Shown here: positions 34,947 to 46,389 of the stretch, piece after piece
Numbering within the stretch: the stretch's first letter is position 1
Layout: each line of letters opens with the position of its first letter
Origin: Hyphomicrobiales bacterium
Lineage (GTDB): Bacteria > Pseudomonadota > Alphaproteobacteria > Rhizobiales > Rhizobiaceae
Direction of reading: 5' to 3'
Assembly (NCBI GenBank): GCA_900472605.1
Contig: UCJD01000033.1
Location: 1 to 64,000 of the forward strand
DNA length: 64,000 bases
Made by a program: the position numbers and the translations under genes
The notes under the pieces: generated by a model
What the model was told of the DNA's origin: nothing
What the model saw: only the letters and a program-made list of their open reading frames with translations
Databases searched by the model: none

Positions 34947-34975
34947 GGTCGCAATCCGTTAGCCGGCCGGATGGG

Positions 34976-37114
<2,139 letters not shown>

Positions 37115-37329
37115 TTCGCTCTTTCCTCCAAAAGAGCCGGAGCTCACTCCCTCTCCGGCTGCGAACACGCCGTCCTCATTTCCTCCCACAGAAATGCTGC
37201 AACGCCGAGTGGAGATTGCGTGGAGGAAAACGGGACGTCAAGCCCGCAAGGGCTGAAAACCCTTACGGAGCAATGGGAAAGAGGAGATAAGCCGATCGGA
37301 GGAAGAGGCCGATTCTTGCGCGCGAAACG

Positions 37330-37812
37330 CTACTTTTTCTGATCGCCGCGAACTTGCTTGGCGATGCGGTCGAGAACGGCGTTGACGAGCTTGGGCTCAT
37401 CATCGCTGAAGAACGCCTGAGCGATCTCAACATATTCGGTGACGATGACCGCGACCGGCACGTCCTTGCGGTCGAGAAGTTCGAAAACACCGGCACGAAG
37501 AATGGCGCGAACGGTGCTGTCGAGGCGCGAGAGCGCCCAATCGTCTTGCAACGCAGAGGCAACCAGCGGATCCAGGCGCTTCTGTTCGCGCACGACGCCG
37601 GAGACGATCGAACGGAACCAGGAGGGGTCAGCCTTCAGGTAGGTTTCGCCATCCAGCTCCTGGCCGAGACGATGAGCTTCGTATTCGGCGACGATTTCCA
37701 GAACGCCGGTACCGCCAACATCCATCTGATAGAGCGCCTGCACCGCGGCAAGGCGCGCGGCGCCCCGCTGGTTCGCTGTCTTGACCGGACGCTCCGCGTT
37801 TTCGTTGCTCAT
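37330..37812 (-). CDS. nusB: Transcription antitermination factor NusB
   Basis: This 160-residue all-helical RNA-binding protein acts with NusE at boxA in rRNA antitermination. It opens with a polar tail and the NusB arginine-rich start NQRGAARLAAVQALYQMDVG. The conserved C-terminal block VPVAVIVTEYVEIAQAFFSDD and KLVNAVLDRIAKQ follows. It starts three bases after the ribH stop, the usual ribH-nusB pair. Confidence 0.95.
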   Translation of the reverse strand: MSNENAERPVKTANQRGAARLAAVQALYQMDVGGTGVLEIVAEYEAHRLGQELDGETYLKADPSWFRSIVSGVVREQKRLDPLVASALQDDWALSRLDSTVRAILRAGVFELLDRKDVPVAVIVTEYVEIAQAFFSDDEPKLVNAVLDRIAKQVRGDQKK

Positions 37813-37815
37813 GCC

Positions 37816-38271
37816 TTATGCACCCAGCTTTTTCTTCAGCTCGATCATGGTGAGAGCTGCGCGAGCGGCAAAGCCGCCCTTGTCCTTATCCGAACGGCGT
37901 ACGCGCGACCAAGCCTGCTCGTCGTTTTCGACTGTCAGGATACCATTGCCGATGGCAATGGATTCGCTGACGGACAGGTCCATCAGAGCGCGCGAGGATT
38001 CGTTCGATACGATATCGAAATGGTAGGTTTCGCCGCGAATGACCATGCCGAGCGCGACGTAGCCGTCGTAGTTCGTGCCATCATTATCTGCTCCATCGAG
38101 AGCCATTGCAATCGCAGCCGGAATTTCCAACGCGCCGGGAACGGTGACCACGTCATAGGTCGCGCCGGCTTCGGTCAATGCGAAGGTTGCGCCTTCCAGA
38201 AGGGCATCAGCCATGTCGTCATAGAAACGTGCTTCAACGATCAAGATATGAGGAGCGGTTTCTCGCGCCAT
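37816..38271 (-). CDS. ribH: 6,7-dimethyl-8-ribityllumazine synthase
   Basis: This 151-residue enzyme forms the riboflavin precursor lumazine from the pyrimidine made by RibD and from dihydroxybutanone phosphate. Visible signatures are ILIVEARFYDDMADALLEGA, VTVPGALEIPAAIAMAL and YVALGMVIRGETYHFDIV, with the conserved His in the last. No FMN riboswitch is visible in the 230 bases upstream, which are shared with the divergent cupin gene. Confidence 0.95.
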   Translation of the reverse strand: MARETAPHILIVEARFYDDMADALLEGATFALTEAGATYDVVTVPGALEIPAAIAMALDGADNDGTNYDGYVALGMVIRGETYHFDIVSNESSRALMDLSVSESIAIGNGILTVENDEQAWSRVRRSDKDKGGFAARAALTMIELKKKLGA

Positions 38272-38501
38272 GGGTCACCTTCATTTCCTAGAGGACTTGC
38301 CGTTCGACAGGCGGCGGTCAAAACATGCCTTTACCAGAATGGCAAGCAAATTCGGCTCATGGCTGCGGTGCAAAATCGCGATTCATCCCGGCGCCGACGG
38401 AGGTGCCGGCGGACCATTCGACCCAAAACGCCTGGTCTCGATCGATAACGGGTTGATTTCTCGCGCAAACTCATAATTCCTCGGGATAAAGGGAGATGAG
38501 A

Positions 38502-39005
38502 ATGACCGATCAGCAAACACCCGTCGTCAACGTCGATGCACTCAGCCTCGAGCACTGGAAGCAGGGAGCGCTTTACGAGAGCGCCGATACTTCCTTCGGT
38601 GCGTTGCTCGGGCTGAAAGGGCTCGGCGTCAGCTATAACGAGGTGCCCGCGGGAAAATCGGGCTGTCCCTTCCACAACCATCACGCCGAGGACGAGATGT
38701 TCTTCGTGCTCGAGGGGACCGGCGAATATCGTTTCGGGACAGAGCGCTATCCGATCCGCAAGGGCGATGTGCTCGGCGCGCCGACGGGCGGGGCGGAGAC
38801 GGCGCATCAGATCATCAACACGGGTGCGACCCCGCTGATCTATCTCGGCATATCGACCAAGGCCGCGACCGATATCGTCGAATATCCGGACTCGGGCAAG
38901 TTTCTCGCGAAGACGCGCCGAGAAGGAGCGCCCGATCGGTCGTTTCGCGCAATGGCACGCACCGGCGACGGTCTCGATTACTGGGATGGCGAGCCTGGGG
39001 CGTGA
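38502..39005 (+). CDS. Cupin-domain protein
   Basis: This is 167 residues from the ATG at 38502, which is correctly spaced from AAAGGGAG; the ATG at 38496 overlaps that site. A single cupin_2 barrel (~35-115) shows CPFHNHHAEDEMFFVLEGTG as motif 1 (two His and a Glu as metal ligands), then GDVLGAPTG and AHQIINTG as motif 2. The C-terminal tail ends LDYWDGEPGA. A metal-binding small-molecule enzyme or binding protein is inferred, with unknown substrate. It overlaps the open frame of the following acetyltransferase gene. Confidence 0.85.
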   Translation: MTDQQTPVVNVDALSLEHWKQGALYESADTSFGALLGLKGLGVSYNEVPAGKSGCPFHNHHAEDEMFFVLEGTGEYRFGTERYPIRKGDVLGAPTGGAETAHQIINTGATPLIYLGISTKAATDIVEYPDSGKFLAKTRREGAPDRSFRAMARTGDGLDYWDGEPGA

Positions 39006-39022
39006 CGAGGAAAGCGATTGCA

Positions 39023-39559
39023 ATGACCGAGATACCGACGATCGAGACCGAGCGGCTGGTCCTGCGGCCGCACACACTTGACGATTTCGAGGCCTATCAT
39101 GCGCTGTGGAGCAATGATGCGGTAGTGCGCTTCATCAGCGGCGTGGCATCGACGCGCGAGCAGAGCTGGGGACGCATGCTGCGTGTCGCCGGGATGTGGC
39201 ACCATATGGGCTTCGGCTTCCTCGCCATCGAGGAAAAAAAGAGCGGACAATTCGTGGGCGAAGCAGGCTTCCTGGAGATGAAGCGCGACATGCAGCCAGT
39301 CAGCACCGAGGGCACACTGGAAGCGGGCTGGGCGTTGATGCCGGAGGTTCAGGGCAAGGGCTATGCGACCGAGGCGCTGCGGGCTTTGATCGGCTGGGCG
39401 CAGGTGCGTTTTCCGTCGCGACCGATGAGCTGCATTATCGATCCCGAGAATGCCGCCTCGCTGCGTCTTGCCGAAAAGCTCGGCTTTGGCGATGCGAGGC
39501 GCGCGCATTACAATGGCGAGGTTATTCTGCTTTCGCGACCGGGAATTCGGCCAACCTAG
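39023..39559 (+). CDS. GNAT-family acetyltransferase (RimJ/RimL type)
   Basis: This is 178 residues from the ATG at 39023, with GAGGAAAG eight bases upstream; a GTG at 39002 is possible. The Acetyltransf_3 fold is clear: TERLVLRPHTLDDFEAYHAL at the start, then AGWALMPEVQGKGYATEALR as the acetyl-CoA-binding loop (Q/RxxGxG/A). CIIDPENAASLRLAEKLGF follows. The substrate may be a protein N-terminus or small amine. Its 3' end overlaps that of ribE by 38 bases in convergent orientation. Confidence 0.9.
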   Translation: MTEIPTIETERLVLRPHTLDDFEAYHALWSNDAVVRFISGVASTREQSWGRMLRVAGMWHHMGFGFLAIEEKKSGQFVGEAGFLEMKRDMQPVSTEGTLEAGWALMPEVQGKGYATEALRALIGWAQVRFPSRPMSCIIDPENAASLRLAEKLGFGDARRAHYNGEVILLSRPGIRPT

Positions 39560-40142
39560 CGGCATAGCGCGCCATGGTATCGACTTCGAAGTTGACGAAA
39601 TCGCCGGCCTGACGCTTGCCCCAGGTCGTGACCTCGAGCGTGTGGCGAATAAGGAGCACGTCGAAGTCGGTGCCATCGACGGCGTTGACGGTCAGCGATG
39701 TGCCGTCGAGCGCGATCGAGCCCTTGGGCGCGACGAACTTGGCCAGATGCTCCGGCGCGCGGATGCGGAAACGAGTGGCATCGCCTTCTTCGGTGACGGA
39801 GAGGATCTCGGCCTTGCCATCGACATGGCCAGAAACGATGTGGCCGCCAAGTTCGTCGCCGATCTTCAGCGAACGTTCGAGGTTGACGGGGCTGCCCTCT
39901 TTCCAGGTGCCGATCGTCGTCAGGCGCAGCGCTTCTTCCCAGGCTTCCACCTCGAACCAACGGCCGTTGCTGCCCTCCTCGGGCAGACCCGTGACGGTCA
40001 GGCAGATGCCGGAATGGGAGATCGAGGCGCCCATGTCGATGGTCGCGGGATCATAGCTGGTCGCCACGCGAAGCTTGATGCCCTCCTTCAGGGGGGAGAC
40101 GGCTTCGATCGTGCCGACATCGGTGACAATGCCTGTAAACAT
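39522..40142 (-). CDS. ribE: Riboflavin synthase, alpha subunit
   Basis: This 206-residue enzyme converts two lumazine molecules to riboflavin. It begins MFTGIVTDVGTIEAVSP, the family signature. Two lumazine-binding barrels are seen (~1-97 and ~98-200), each with a G-S-I/V-(S/A) loop and GHVDGKAEIL in the second. Its ATG shares one base with the ribD stop (TGATG), so translation is coupled. The last 38 bases overlap the convergent GNAT gene, an arrangement suggesting that gene arrived later or extended. Confidence 0.95.
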   Translation of the reverse strand: MFTGIVTDVGTIEAVSPLKEGIKLRVATSYDPATIDMGASISHSGICLTVTGLPEEGSNGRWFEVEAWEEALRLTTIGTWKEGSPVNLERSLKIGDELGGHIVSGHVDGKAEILSVTEEGDATRFRIRAPEHLAKFVAPKGSIALDGTSLTVNAVDGTDFDVLLIRHTLEVTTWGKRQAGDFVNFEVDTMARYAARLAEFPVAKAE

Positions 40143-41452
40143 CAAACTTCTCTTTCGTACTCGTCCAGGCTGTCAGCGCCAACGATGCGCGTGCCCACAT
40201 GCTTGAAATCGGATGGAATATCGGTTTTGCGGATCGGCGTTTCAATACCGCCGTCGCCGATCGTGCCTGGGCCCTGGTAGAGCAGGATACGGTCGACATA
40301 GCCGGCGTCGAGGAAAAGCCGCGCCGTCCTGGCGCCGCCCTCGACCAGAAGCGAGGAAATGCCGCGCGATGCCAGTGCCGGAAGGAGCTGTTCCGGGTGG
40401 TAGGGATGGCAATAGAGAACTTCGACGCCCGCGGCTTCGAGGGCTTGGTGGCGGGATTCGATGTCGGAGAGGTTGGTGGTGGTGTCGTCTTGAGCGTCGG
40501 CGGGTGTGATACCCCCCTCTGCCCTGCCGGGCATCTCCCCCTCAGGTGGGGAGATTGGCTGGGGGGGGCCGCTCGTTCCAAGCTTGTTTGTTTGAGAAGA
40601 GGCCTGCCACGAGTCGATCTCCCCCCTTGAGGGGGAGATGTCCGGCAGGACAGAGGGGAGTGCCGCGCCCTCATCCATCTCCGGATCGGAAACCTCTTCA
40701 CGCGCCACGGCAATCACGGGAACTTCCCGCGCCGTCCTCACCAGCTTCGAGTTCAACGGCAGATCCAGCAGCGGATCAAGCACGATCCGCACGGGGGAGC
40801 GCCCCTCAAGCCCCGGAATGCGCACCGTCAATTCCGGATCGTCGGCAGTGGCCGTGCCGATGCCGACAAGGATCGCGTCCGTCTCGGCGCGCAACTGCTG
40901 CACTTCGGCACGGGCCGCCGGGCCGGTGATCGCGATCTGGCCCTCGCCCTTACGGCCGATCATGCCATCTTGAGAAACGGCAAGCTTCAGAATCACATAG
41001 GGACGGTTCTTCGTCTGGCGGGTGAGGTAGGCAGCAAGCGAGTGACGGCCCTCTTCCTCCAACAGTCCGGTCTCAACTTCGATGCCGGCGTCGCGGAGCA
41101 TGGCGATGCCCCTGCCCGACACGCGTTCATCGGGATCGGTAACGCTGATGACGACGCGTGCCACGCCGGATGCGATGAGCGCATCGGCGCAGGGCGGCGT
41201 CTTTCCGTGGTGAGAGCATGGCTCCAGCGTCACATAGGCAGTGGCGCCGCGGGCCAGTTCACCGGCCTCGGCGAGCGCCTGCGGTTCGGCATGCGGGCGA
41301 CCGCCGACAGCGGTCGTGCCACGGCCGACGATCGTGCCGTCACGCACGACGACGCAGCCGACGGAGGGGTTTGTTGAGGTCTGGCCGAGATGGAGGAGAC
41401 CCAGGCGGATCGCCTCCTGCATGAATTGCGCGTCGTCAGGCGAGGCGCTCAT
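40142..41452 (-). CDS. ribD: Riboflavin biosynthesis deaminase/reductase with an in-frame repeat-derived insert
   Basis: This is 436 residues, about 50 longer than usual. It makes the 5-amino-6-ribitylamino-pyrimidine phosphate in two steps. The deaminase domain carries zinc ligands H54 (with E56), C79 and C88. The reductase domain starts near 150 with KNRPYVILKLAVSQDGMI and ends with LLVEGGARTARLFLDAGYVD. Between them, residues ~265-313 are encoded by a palindromic repeat element. They are Ser/Pro/Gly-rich (PSVLPDISPSRGE and PPEGEMPGRAEGG) and absent from ordinary RibD. The frame stays open, so the enzyme is presumably tolerant of a surface loop. Confidence 0.92.
   Translation of the reverse strand: MSASPDDAQFMQEAIRLGLLHLGQTSTNPSVGCVVVRDGTIVGRGTTAVGGRPHAEPQALAEAGELARGATAYVTLEPCSHHGKTPPCADALIASGVARVVISVTDPDERVSGRGIAMLRDAGIEVETGLLEEEGRHSLAAYLTRQTKNRPYVILKLAVSQDGMIGRKGEGQIAITGPAARAEVQQLRAETDAILVGIGTATADDPELTVRIPGLEGRSPVRIVLDPLLDLPLNSKLVRTAREVPVIAVAREEVSDPEMDEGAALPSVLPDISPSRGEIDSWQASSQTNKLGTSGPPQPISPPEGEMPGRAEGGITPADAQDDTTTNLSDIESRHQALEAAGVEVLYCHPYHPEQLLPALASRGISSLLVEGGARTARLFLDAGYVDRILLYQGPGTIGDGGIETPIRKTDIPSDFKHVGTRIVGADSLDEYEREV
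40514..40658. repeat. Palindromic repeat element inserted in ribD (RIME-like)
   Basis: Two ~43-base arms in inverted orientation face each other across about 60 bases. The outer arms share CCCCTCTG(C/T)CCTGCCGG, then CATCTCCCCCTCA. Each arm holds its own short palindrome (CTCCCC...GGGGAG and the GGGGGAGAT block). The sequence looks like the intergenic mosaic repeats known from Rhizobium genomes. It lies wholly inside the ribD coding region without breaking the frame. Confidence 0.75.
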
Positions 41453-41455
41453 CGC

Positions 41456-41932
41456 TCAACTGTCCAAGGGATCGCGAGCGATCTTCGCGTTGATTTCCGA
41501 GATGACCTTCTCGAAATCCTCGGCATGGCTGAAATCGCGGTAGACCGAGGCGTAACGGACGAAGCCGACATCGTCGAGGCTCTTCAGGGCCTCAAGGACC
41601 TGCAGACCGATCTGCTCGGAGCTGATCTCGACCTCGCCGGAGCTTTCCAGGCGCCGGACGATGCCGGAAACGGCTCGCTCGATGCGGTCGCGATCGACGG
41701 GGCGCTTGCGCAGGGCGATCTCGAAGGAACGCACCAGCTTGTCGCGGTCGAAAGGCACCTTGCGGCCGGTCTTCTTCGAGACCATGAGCTCGCGCAGCTG
41801 CACGCGCTCGAAGGTGGTGAAGCGACCGCCGCAGTCGGGACAGATACGCCTGCGGCGGATGGACGTGTTGTCCTCCGCCGGGCGTGAATCCTTGACCTGT
41901 GTGTCTTCCGATCCGCAGAATGGGCAGCGCAT
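41456..41932 (-). CDS. nrdR: Ribonucleotide reductase transcriptional repressor NrdR
   Basis: This 158-residue repressor of nrd operons senses nucleotide pools. A zinc ribbon uses C3, C6, C31 and C34 (MRCPFC and CPDCGGRF). An ATP-cone domain follows (~48-138) with VSKKTGRKVPFDRDKLVRSF, then YRDFSHAEDFEKVI at the end. Three bases separate it from ribD and nine from glyA, so it is in one operon with them. Confidence 0.95.
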   Translation of the reverse strand: MRCPFCGSEDTQVKDSRPAEDNTSIRRRRICPDCGGRFTTFERVQLRELMVSKKTGRKVPFDRDKLVRSFEIALRKRPVDRDRIERAVSGIVRRLESSGEVEISSEQIGLQVLEALKSLDDVGFVRYASVYRDFSHAEDFEKVISEINAKIARDPLDS

Positions 41933-41941
41933 GCGCTATCC

Positions 41942-43240
<1,299 letters not shown>

Positions 43241-43337
43241 CGGCGGGCTCCTTAACTGGAATGCGCTAGGCTATTAGCGCCCTGCCCCGCCAAGGGCAAT
43301 ACGGAGAGCGACATTTGCTGGGCAATCTACGCGCAAC

Positions 43338-43369
43338 AAAAAACCGCGCCATGAAAGACGCGGTTTTTT
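43338..43369 (-). terminator. Bidirectional terminator between ldtP and glyA
   Basis: AAAAAACCGCG and CGCGGTTTTTT (11 bp, ten-base loop) form a hairpin with T-runs on either strand. It lies 26 bases past the ldtP stop and ~100 bases upstream of glyA, so it ends the ldtP transcript. Confidence 0.85.
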
Positions 43370-43394
43370 CCAACTCAAACCAAGCTTATGGCCC

Positions 43395-44699
43395 TTACTG
43401 GACCGGCTGCTCCATGCCAGCGGTCGTGTCGAGCGCCAGCTCGGCATTGCCGTCCATCTGGTAGATGTCGTCGCGGAACTGCACGATACCGTCGGGCATG
43501 CCCCAGGCGGAGATGTAGACGAAGTAAACAGGCACTTCCTCGGCCAGCTTGATCGGCGTGTTGACGCGGGTGGTGATCACCTGCTCCATCTGCTGGCGCG
43601 ACCACGGCGGGGTGTCGCGCAGCAACCACGTCGTCAGGTCGCGGACGTTCTGAACGCGGACGCAGCCTGATGATTCGAAGCGCATAAGCTTGTTGAACAG
43701 GCCCTGCTGCGGCGTGTCGTGCATGTACTCGCCGTTCTTGTTGTAGAAGTTGATCTTCGTCGAGGCCATGGCGTTGATCTTGCCGGGGTCCTGGCGGAAC
43801 ATCAGGTTCGGCGCCTTTTCGGCGTTCCAGTCGATCGTCTCCGGCGCCACTTCCGTGCCCTTGCCGTCGATCAGGCGGATGTTGTTCTTCGTGAGATAAG
43901 TCGGGTCCTTGCGCATCAAAGGCACGATGTCCTTCTCGACGATCGAGCGCGGCGCGGTCCAGTAAGGATTGAGGATGACCTCGTAGATCTTCGAGTTGAC
44001 AAGGTGCGTGGGGCGGCTGAGGCGGCCGACGACCGCGTTGTGACGCGTCACCACGCTACCGTCCTCGATGCCTTCAACATAAGCGGCCGGGATGTTGACC
44101 ATCACATGGCGGCGGCCGAGTTCTTCCGGGAAGGTCTGCAGGCGGATCAGGTTGGTGTTCAGCTGCTGCAGGCGCACATCCGCCGGAATGTTCATCGCCT
44201 TCAACGTGAACTCACCCAAGACGCCGTCGGCCGGAAGACCGTGACGCGCCTGGAAGCGCTTGACCGCGCCATCGACGTAGCTGTCGAAGGATGAGGACAT
44301 GCCTGCTTCCTGCGGCAGGTCGCCGGTGACGAAGAGGCGCTGGCGCAGGGCCTGGACGGACTGATCGGTCACGCCGAGCTGCAGGCGCTGTTGTCCCGGG
44401 TTGACCTGCGGCCAACCGCCTGCCGATGCGATCTGCTGATACTGGGCAATCGCCTGCTGAATGCTCGGAACGGACTGCGGTCCGAGGATCGGGGTGTTCG
44501 ACACCACGGCAGTCGCCGTACGCGAAGCCGCTTTCGCGTCGAACTGGTCATCCCAGTCACCGCGTTCCGGCGCATTGATGAGCGAATCGATCGCCGATTG
44601 CGCCAGTGCCGGCGCCGCTAGCGAGCTTGCGCCAACGGCTGCGGCAGAAGCAAGAAATGCCCGCCGAGAGAGAGCTTCAGTACCTGTTTTTTTAGACAT
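43395..44699 (-). CDS. ldtP: Periplasmic L,D-transpeptidase
   Basis: This is 434 residues from the ATG at 44699. The leader has the twin-arginine motif SRRAFL followed by a hydrophobic stretch ending APALA, so Tat export is likely. A PG_binding_1 domain (~155-200) contains VDGAVKRFQARHGLPADGVLG. The YkuD L,D-transpeptidase domain (~210-400) has H327 and the nucleophile C346 in SSGCVRVQN. It forms 3-3 cross-links in peptidoglycan. Known: in rhizobia and Liberibacter an L,D-transpeptidase gene of this kind is activated by the adjacent MarR-type LdtR, whose likely gene lies just upstream. Confidence 0.9.
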   Translation of the reverse strand: MSKKTGTEALSRRAFLASAAAVGASSLAAPALAQSAIDSLINAPERGDWDDQFDAKAASRTATAVVSNTPILGPQSVPSIQQAIAQYQQIASAGGWPQVNPGQQRLQLGVTDQSVQALRQRLFVTGDLPQEAGMSSSFDSYVDGAVKRFQARHGLPADGVLGEFTLKAMNIPADVRLQQLNTNLIRLQTFPEELGRRHVMVNIPAAYVEGIEDGSVVTRHNAVVGRLSRPTHLVNSKIYEVILNPYWTAPRSIVEKDIVPLMRKDPTYLTKNNIRLIDGKGTEVAPETIDWNAEKAPNLMFRQDPGKINAMASTKINFYNKNGEYMHDTPQQGLFNKLMRFESSGCVRVQNVRDLTTWLLRDTPPWSRQQMEQVITTRVNTPIKLAEEVPVYFVYISAWGMPDGIVQFRDDIYQMDGNAELALDTTAGMEQPVQ

Positions 44700-45157
44700 G
44701 CATCCCAACCACAATAATGCCGCCGCTTGAGAGACCGGTGGCTTTGCCCTTCGTCACCGCGAATAACGCAGTCACTACCCATCCGTTGCCACGGCGCACC
44801 TCAAATTCTCGCTGCCGGCGATCACATGATCGCGAGCGAGAAAGGCGAGGTTATCAAAACCCCGGATTCGGGAAGCGCCGGCTGCCGTGTATTTCCGCTG
44901 CCATGCTAATATGGCCAATTCGTGTCTCCGCCGAAAAGTGCAACTCTCGATGGCGGCTACAGCGAAGAATGAACCAACCCATTGCAAGGATTTCGTCGGC
45001 TAATAGCGGCTAAAACGCGACTTGAATACAGCGGTTTATGCTTCGAAGCATGGTTGGCCGGTCATGCGTTGCAAAGATGCCACGTCGGCCAAACGGCAAA
45101 GCCGGACGCGCAGGGAAACGCATCCGGCTTTCTTTGACCTTGGAGGGGTCTTGGTGC
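44700..45157. promoter_or_regulatory. ldtP upstream region (458 bases)
   Basis: There is no gene here. It holds the ldtR terminator (45098-45131) and, 119-134 bases before the ldtP start, the near-perfect dyad GCGATCA-CA-TGATCGC at 44818-44833. The dyad is a candidate site for a dimeric regulator such as LdtR. Confidence 0.45.
45098..45131 (-). terminator. Hairpin terminator downstream of ldtR
   Basis: AAAGCCGGA and TCCGGCTTT flank a further GCG/CGC pairing, giving a 12-bp stem with one internal mismatch. A short T-run continues on the minus strand, 27 bases past the ldtR stop. Confidence 0.7.
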
Positions 45158-45673
45158 TTAGAGGCGATACATGATCGAGTCGTTCCAGAAACGGTCGAGA
45201 CGCGTGAGCAGCTTGTTCATCTGCGCGAACTCGTCGGTGCCGATGCCGCCGACCTTGTCGATCGATGCCGTGTGGCGCTCATAGAGGCGAGCGACGGTCT
45301 CGGCGATTTCCTGGCCGGTTTCCGTCAGGCTGATGCGGACCGAGCGACGATCGATGCGCGAGCGCTGGTGGTTGATAAAGCCGAGGTCGACGAGCTTCTT
45401 GACGTTGTAGGACACGTTGGAGCCCAGGTAGTAACCGCGAGAGCGAAGTTCGCCGGCGGTCAGTTCCGAGTTGCCGATGTTGAAGAGGAGGAGAGCCTGG
45501 ATGGCGTTGACGTCGCTGCGACCCTGACGATCGAATTCGTCCTTGATGACATCCAGAAGACGGCGGTGAAGACGTTCAACAAGATGAAGGGATTCCATGT
45601 AAAGATCGCGGATACCCAGGTCCTGCTGTTCACGGAAGTTCGATACCGCCTGCGGCTTGATTTTCGTATTCAT
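45158..45673 (-). CDS. ldtR: MarR-family regulator LdtR
   Basis: This is 171 residues. A winged helix (~35-130) contains LRSRGYYLGSNVSYNVKKLV as recognition helix, INHQRSRIDRRSVRISLTET as wing, and dimerising helices at both ends. It matches the LdtR group of MarR proteins, described in Sinorhizobium and Liberibacter as controlling an adjacent L,D-transpeptidase and osmotic tolerance. Its position directly upstream of ldtP on the same strand supports this. The gene is not divergent from its target, unlike many MarR genes. Confidence 0.85.
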   Translation of the reverse strand: MNTKIKPQAVSNFREQQDLGIRDLYMESLHLVERLHRRLLDVIKDEFDRQGRSDVNAIQALLLFNIGNSELTAGELRSRGYYLGSNVSYNVKKLVDLGFINHQRSRIDRRSVRISLTETGQEIAETVARLYERHTASIDKVGGIGTDEFAQMNKLLTRLDRFWNDSIMYRL

Positions 45674-45803
45674 GATGACTGCCTCACTGTTTTGTTTGGC
45701 GGTGTTGGTTGTCTTCCCGCCTTGAGACAGACCCTATCGAATACAAATAAAATTCTACTTAAACTGCAGGCTTAACAGTGCCTTACCAAACGCGGCTGTT
45801 GTA

Positions 45804-46241
45804 TCAGGGTAAATCAACGCTTACCTGCTGGCGGCGCCGGCGCTTCTCCTGCCAGAGCAAAAAGCGGAAAACGGCGTAGATAATGGCCACCGCCGCATGC
45901 AGGAGAATGATGAGTTTGTTGGCTCCGAAAATCTCCGGAAGAAAGCCATACATGATGATCTGGCCACCGGCCGCGAGCACCCAGATGACGGGTCCCCAGG
46001 AGACAGCCAGCCAGAGCCCGAGGGCGGCGACCGGGAACAGAACGGCAAGGCTGGTGCTCGCCACTTTCCACGGAAGGCTCAGAAGATCGAAGCGCCCCGC
46101 GCCAACCAGCGAGTAGCCGACCAGCATCGCCCAATATTGCAATCCGAACCAGAGACACGAGATCGCGATCAGGCGCAAGAACAGGACAAAGAGAACGCCG
46201 GTGAGCGTGCTTTTCGGTATGGTCGGAGAATCAGCGTTCAT
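45804..46241 (-). CDS. DUF6163-like integral membrane protein
   Basis: This is 145 residues from the ATG at 46241, reading MNADSPTIPKSTLTGVLFVL. Four hydrophobic helices are seen: ~13-38, ~55-75, ~80-102 and ~105-128. They are followed by a strongly basic tail (LLWQEKRRRRQQVSVD). WFGLQYWAMLVGY fits DUF6163, a Rhizobiales membrane family without known role; this is from memory of the family. It is divergent from hemB. Confidence 0.7.
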   Translation of the reverse strand: MNADSPTIPKSTLTGVLFVLFLRLIAISCLWFGLQYWAMLVGYSLVGAGRFDLLSLPWKVASTSLAVLFPVAALGLWLAVSWGPVIWVLAAGGQIIMYGFLPEIFGANKLIILLHAAVAIIYAVFRFLLWQEKRRRRQQVSVDLP

Positions 46242-46389
46242 GGGCCAGACAATAGGAGTGCTGCGGCGTCTTCGCCAGCGGTTGATCGCAACCTGTTGAT
46301 TGGTTGCGGCCATTCGCCCAGTTTGGATTTGCAAGATGGCATGATAATGAGCGCGGCAACAATTCGAACTGCCAAGAGCTGGAACGATC

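Noticed and set aside
38272..38501. FMN riboswitch upstream of ribH
   Set aside because: I looked for the conserved FMN-element core and multi-stem layout in the intergenic sequence and did not find it.
40501..40670. Possibility that the ribD repeat is a REP/BIME-type or CRISPR-like array
   Set aside because: There are only two arms in inverted orientation and no regular spacers. A single composite palindromic element explains it.
43241..43337. Glycine or SAM riboswitch before glyA
   Set aside because: Under 100 bases are available before the terminator and no matching core is visible.
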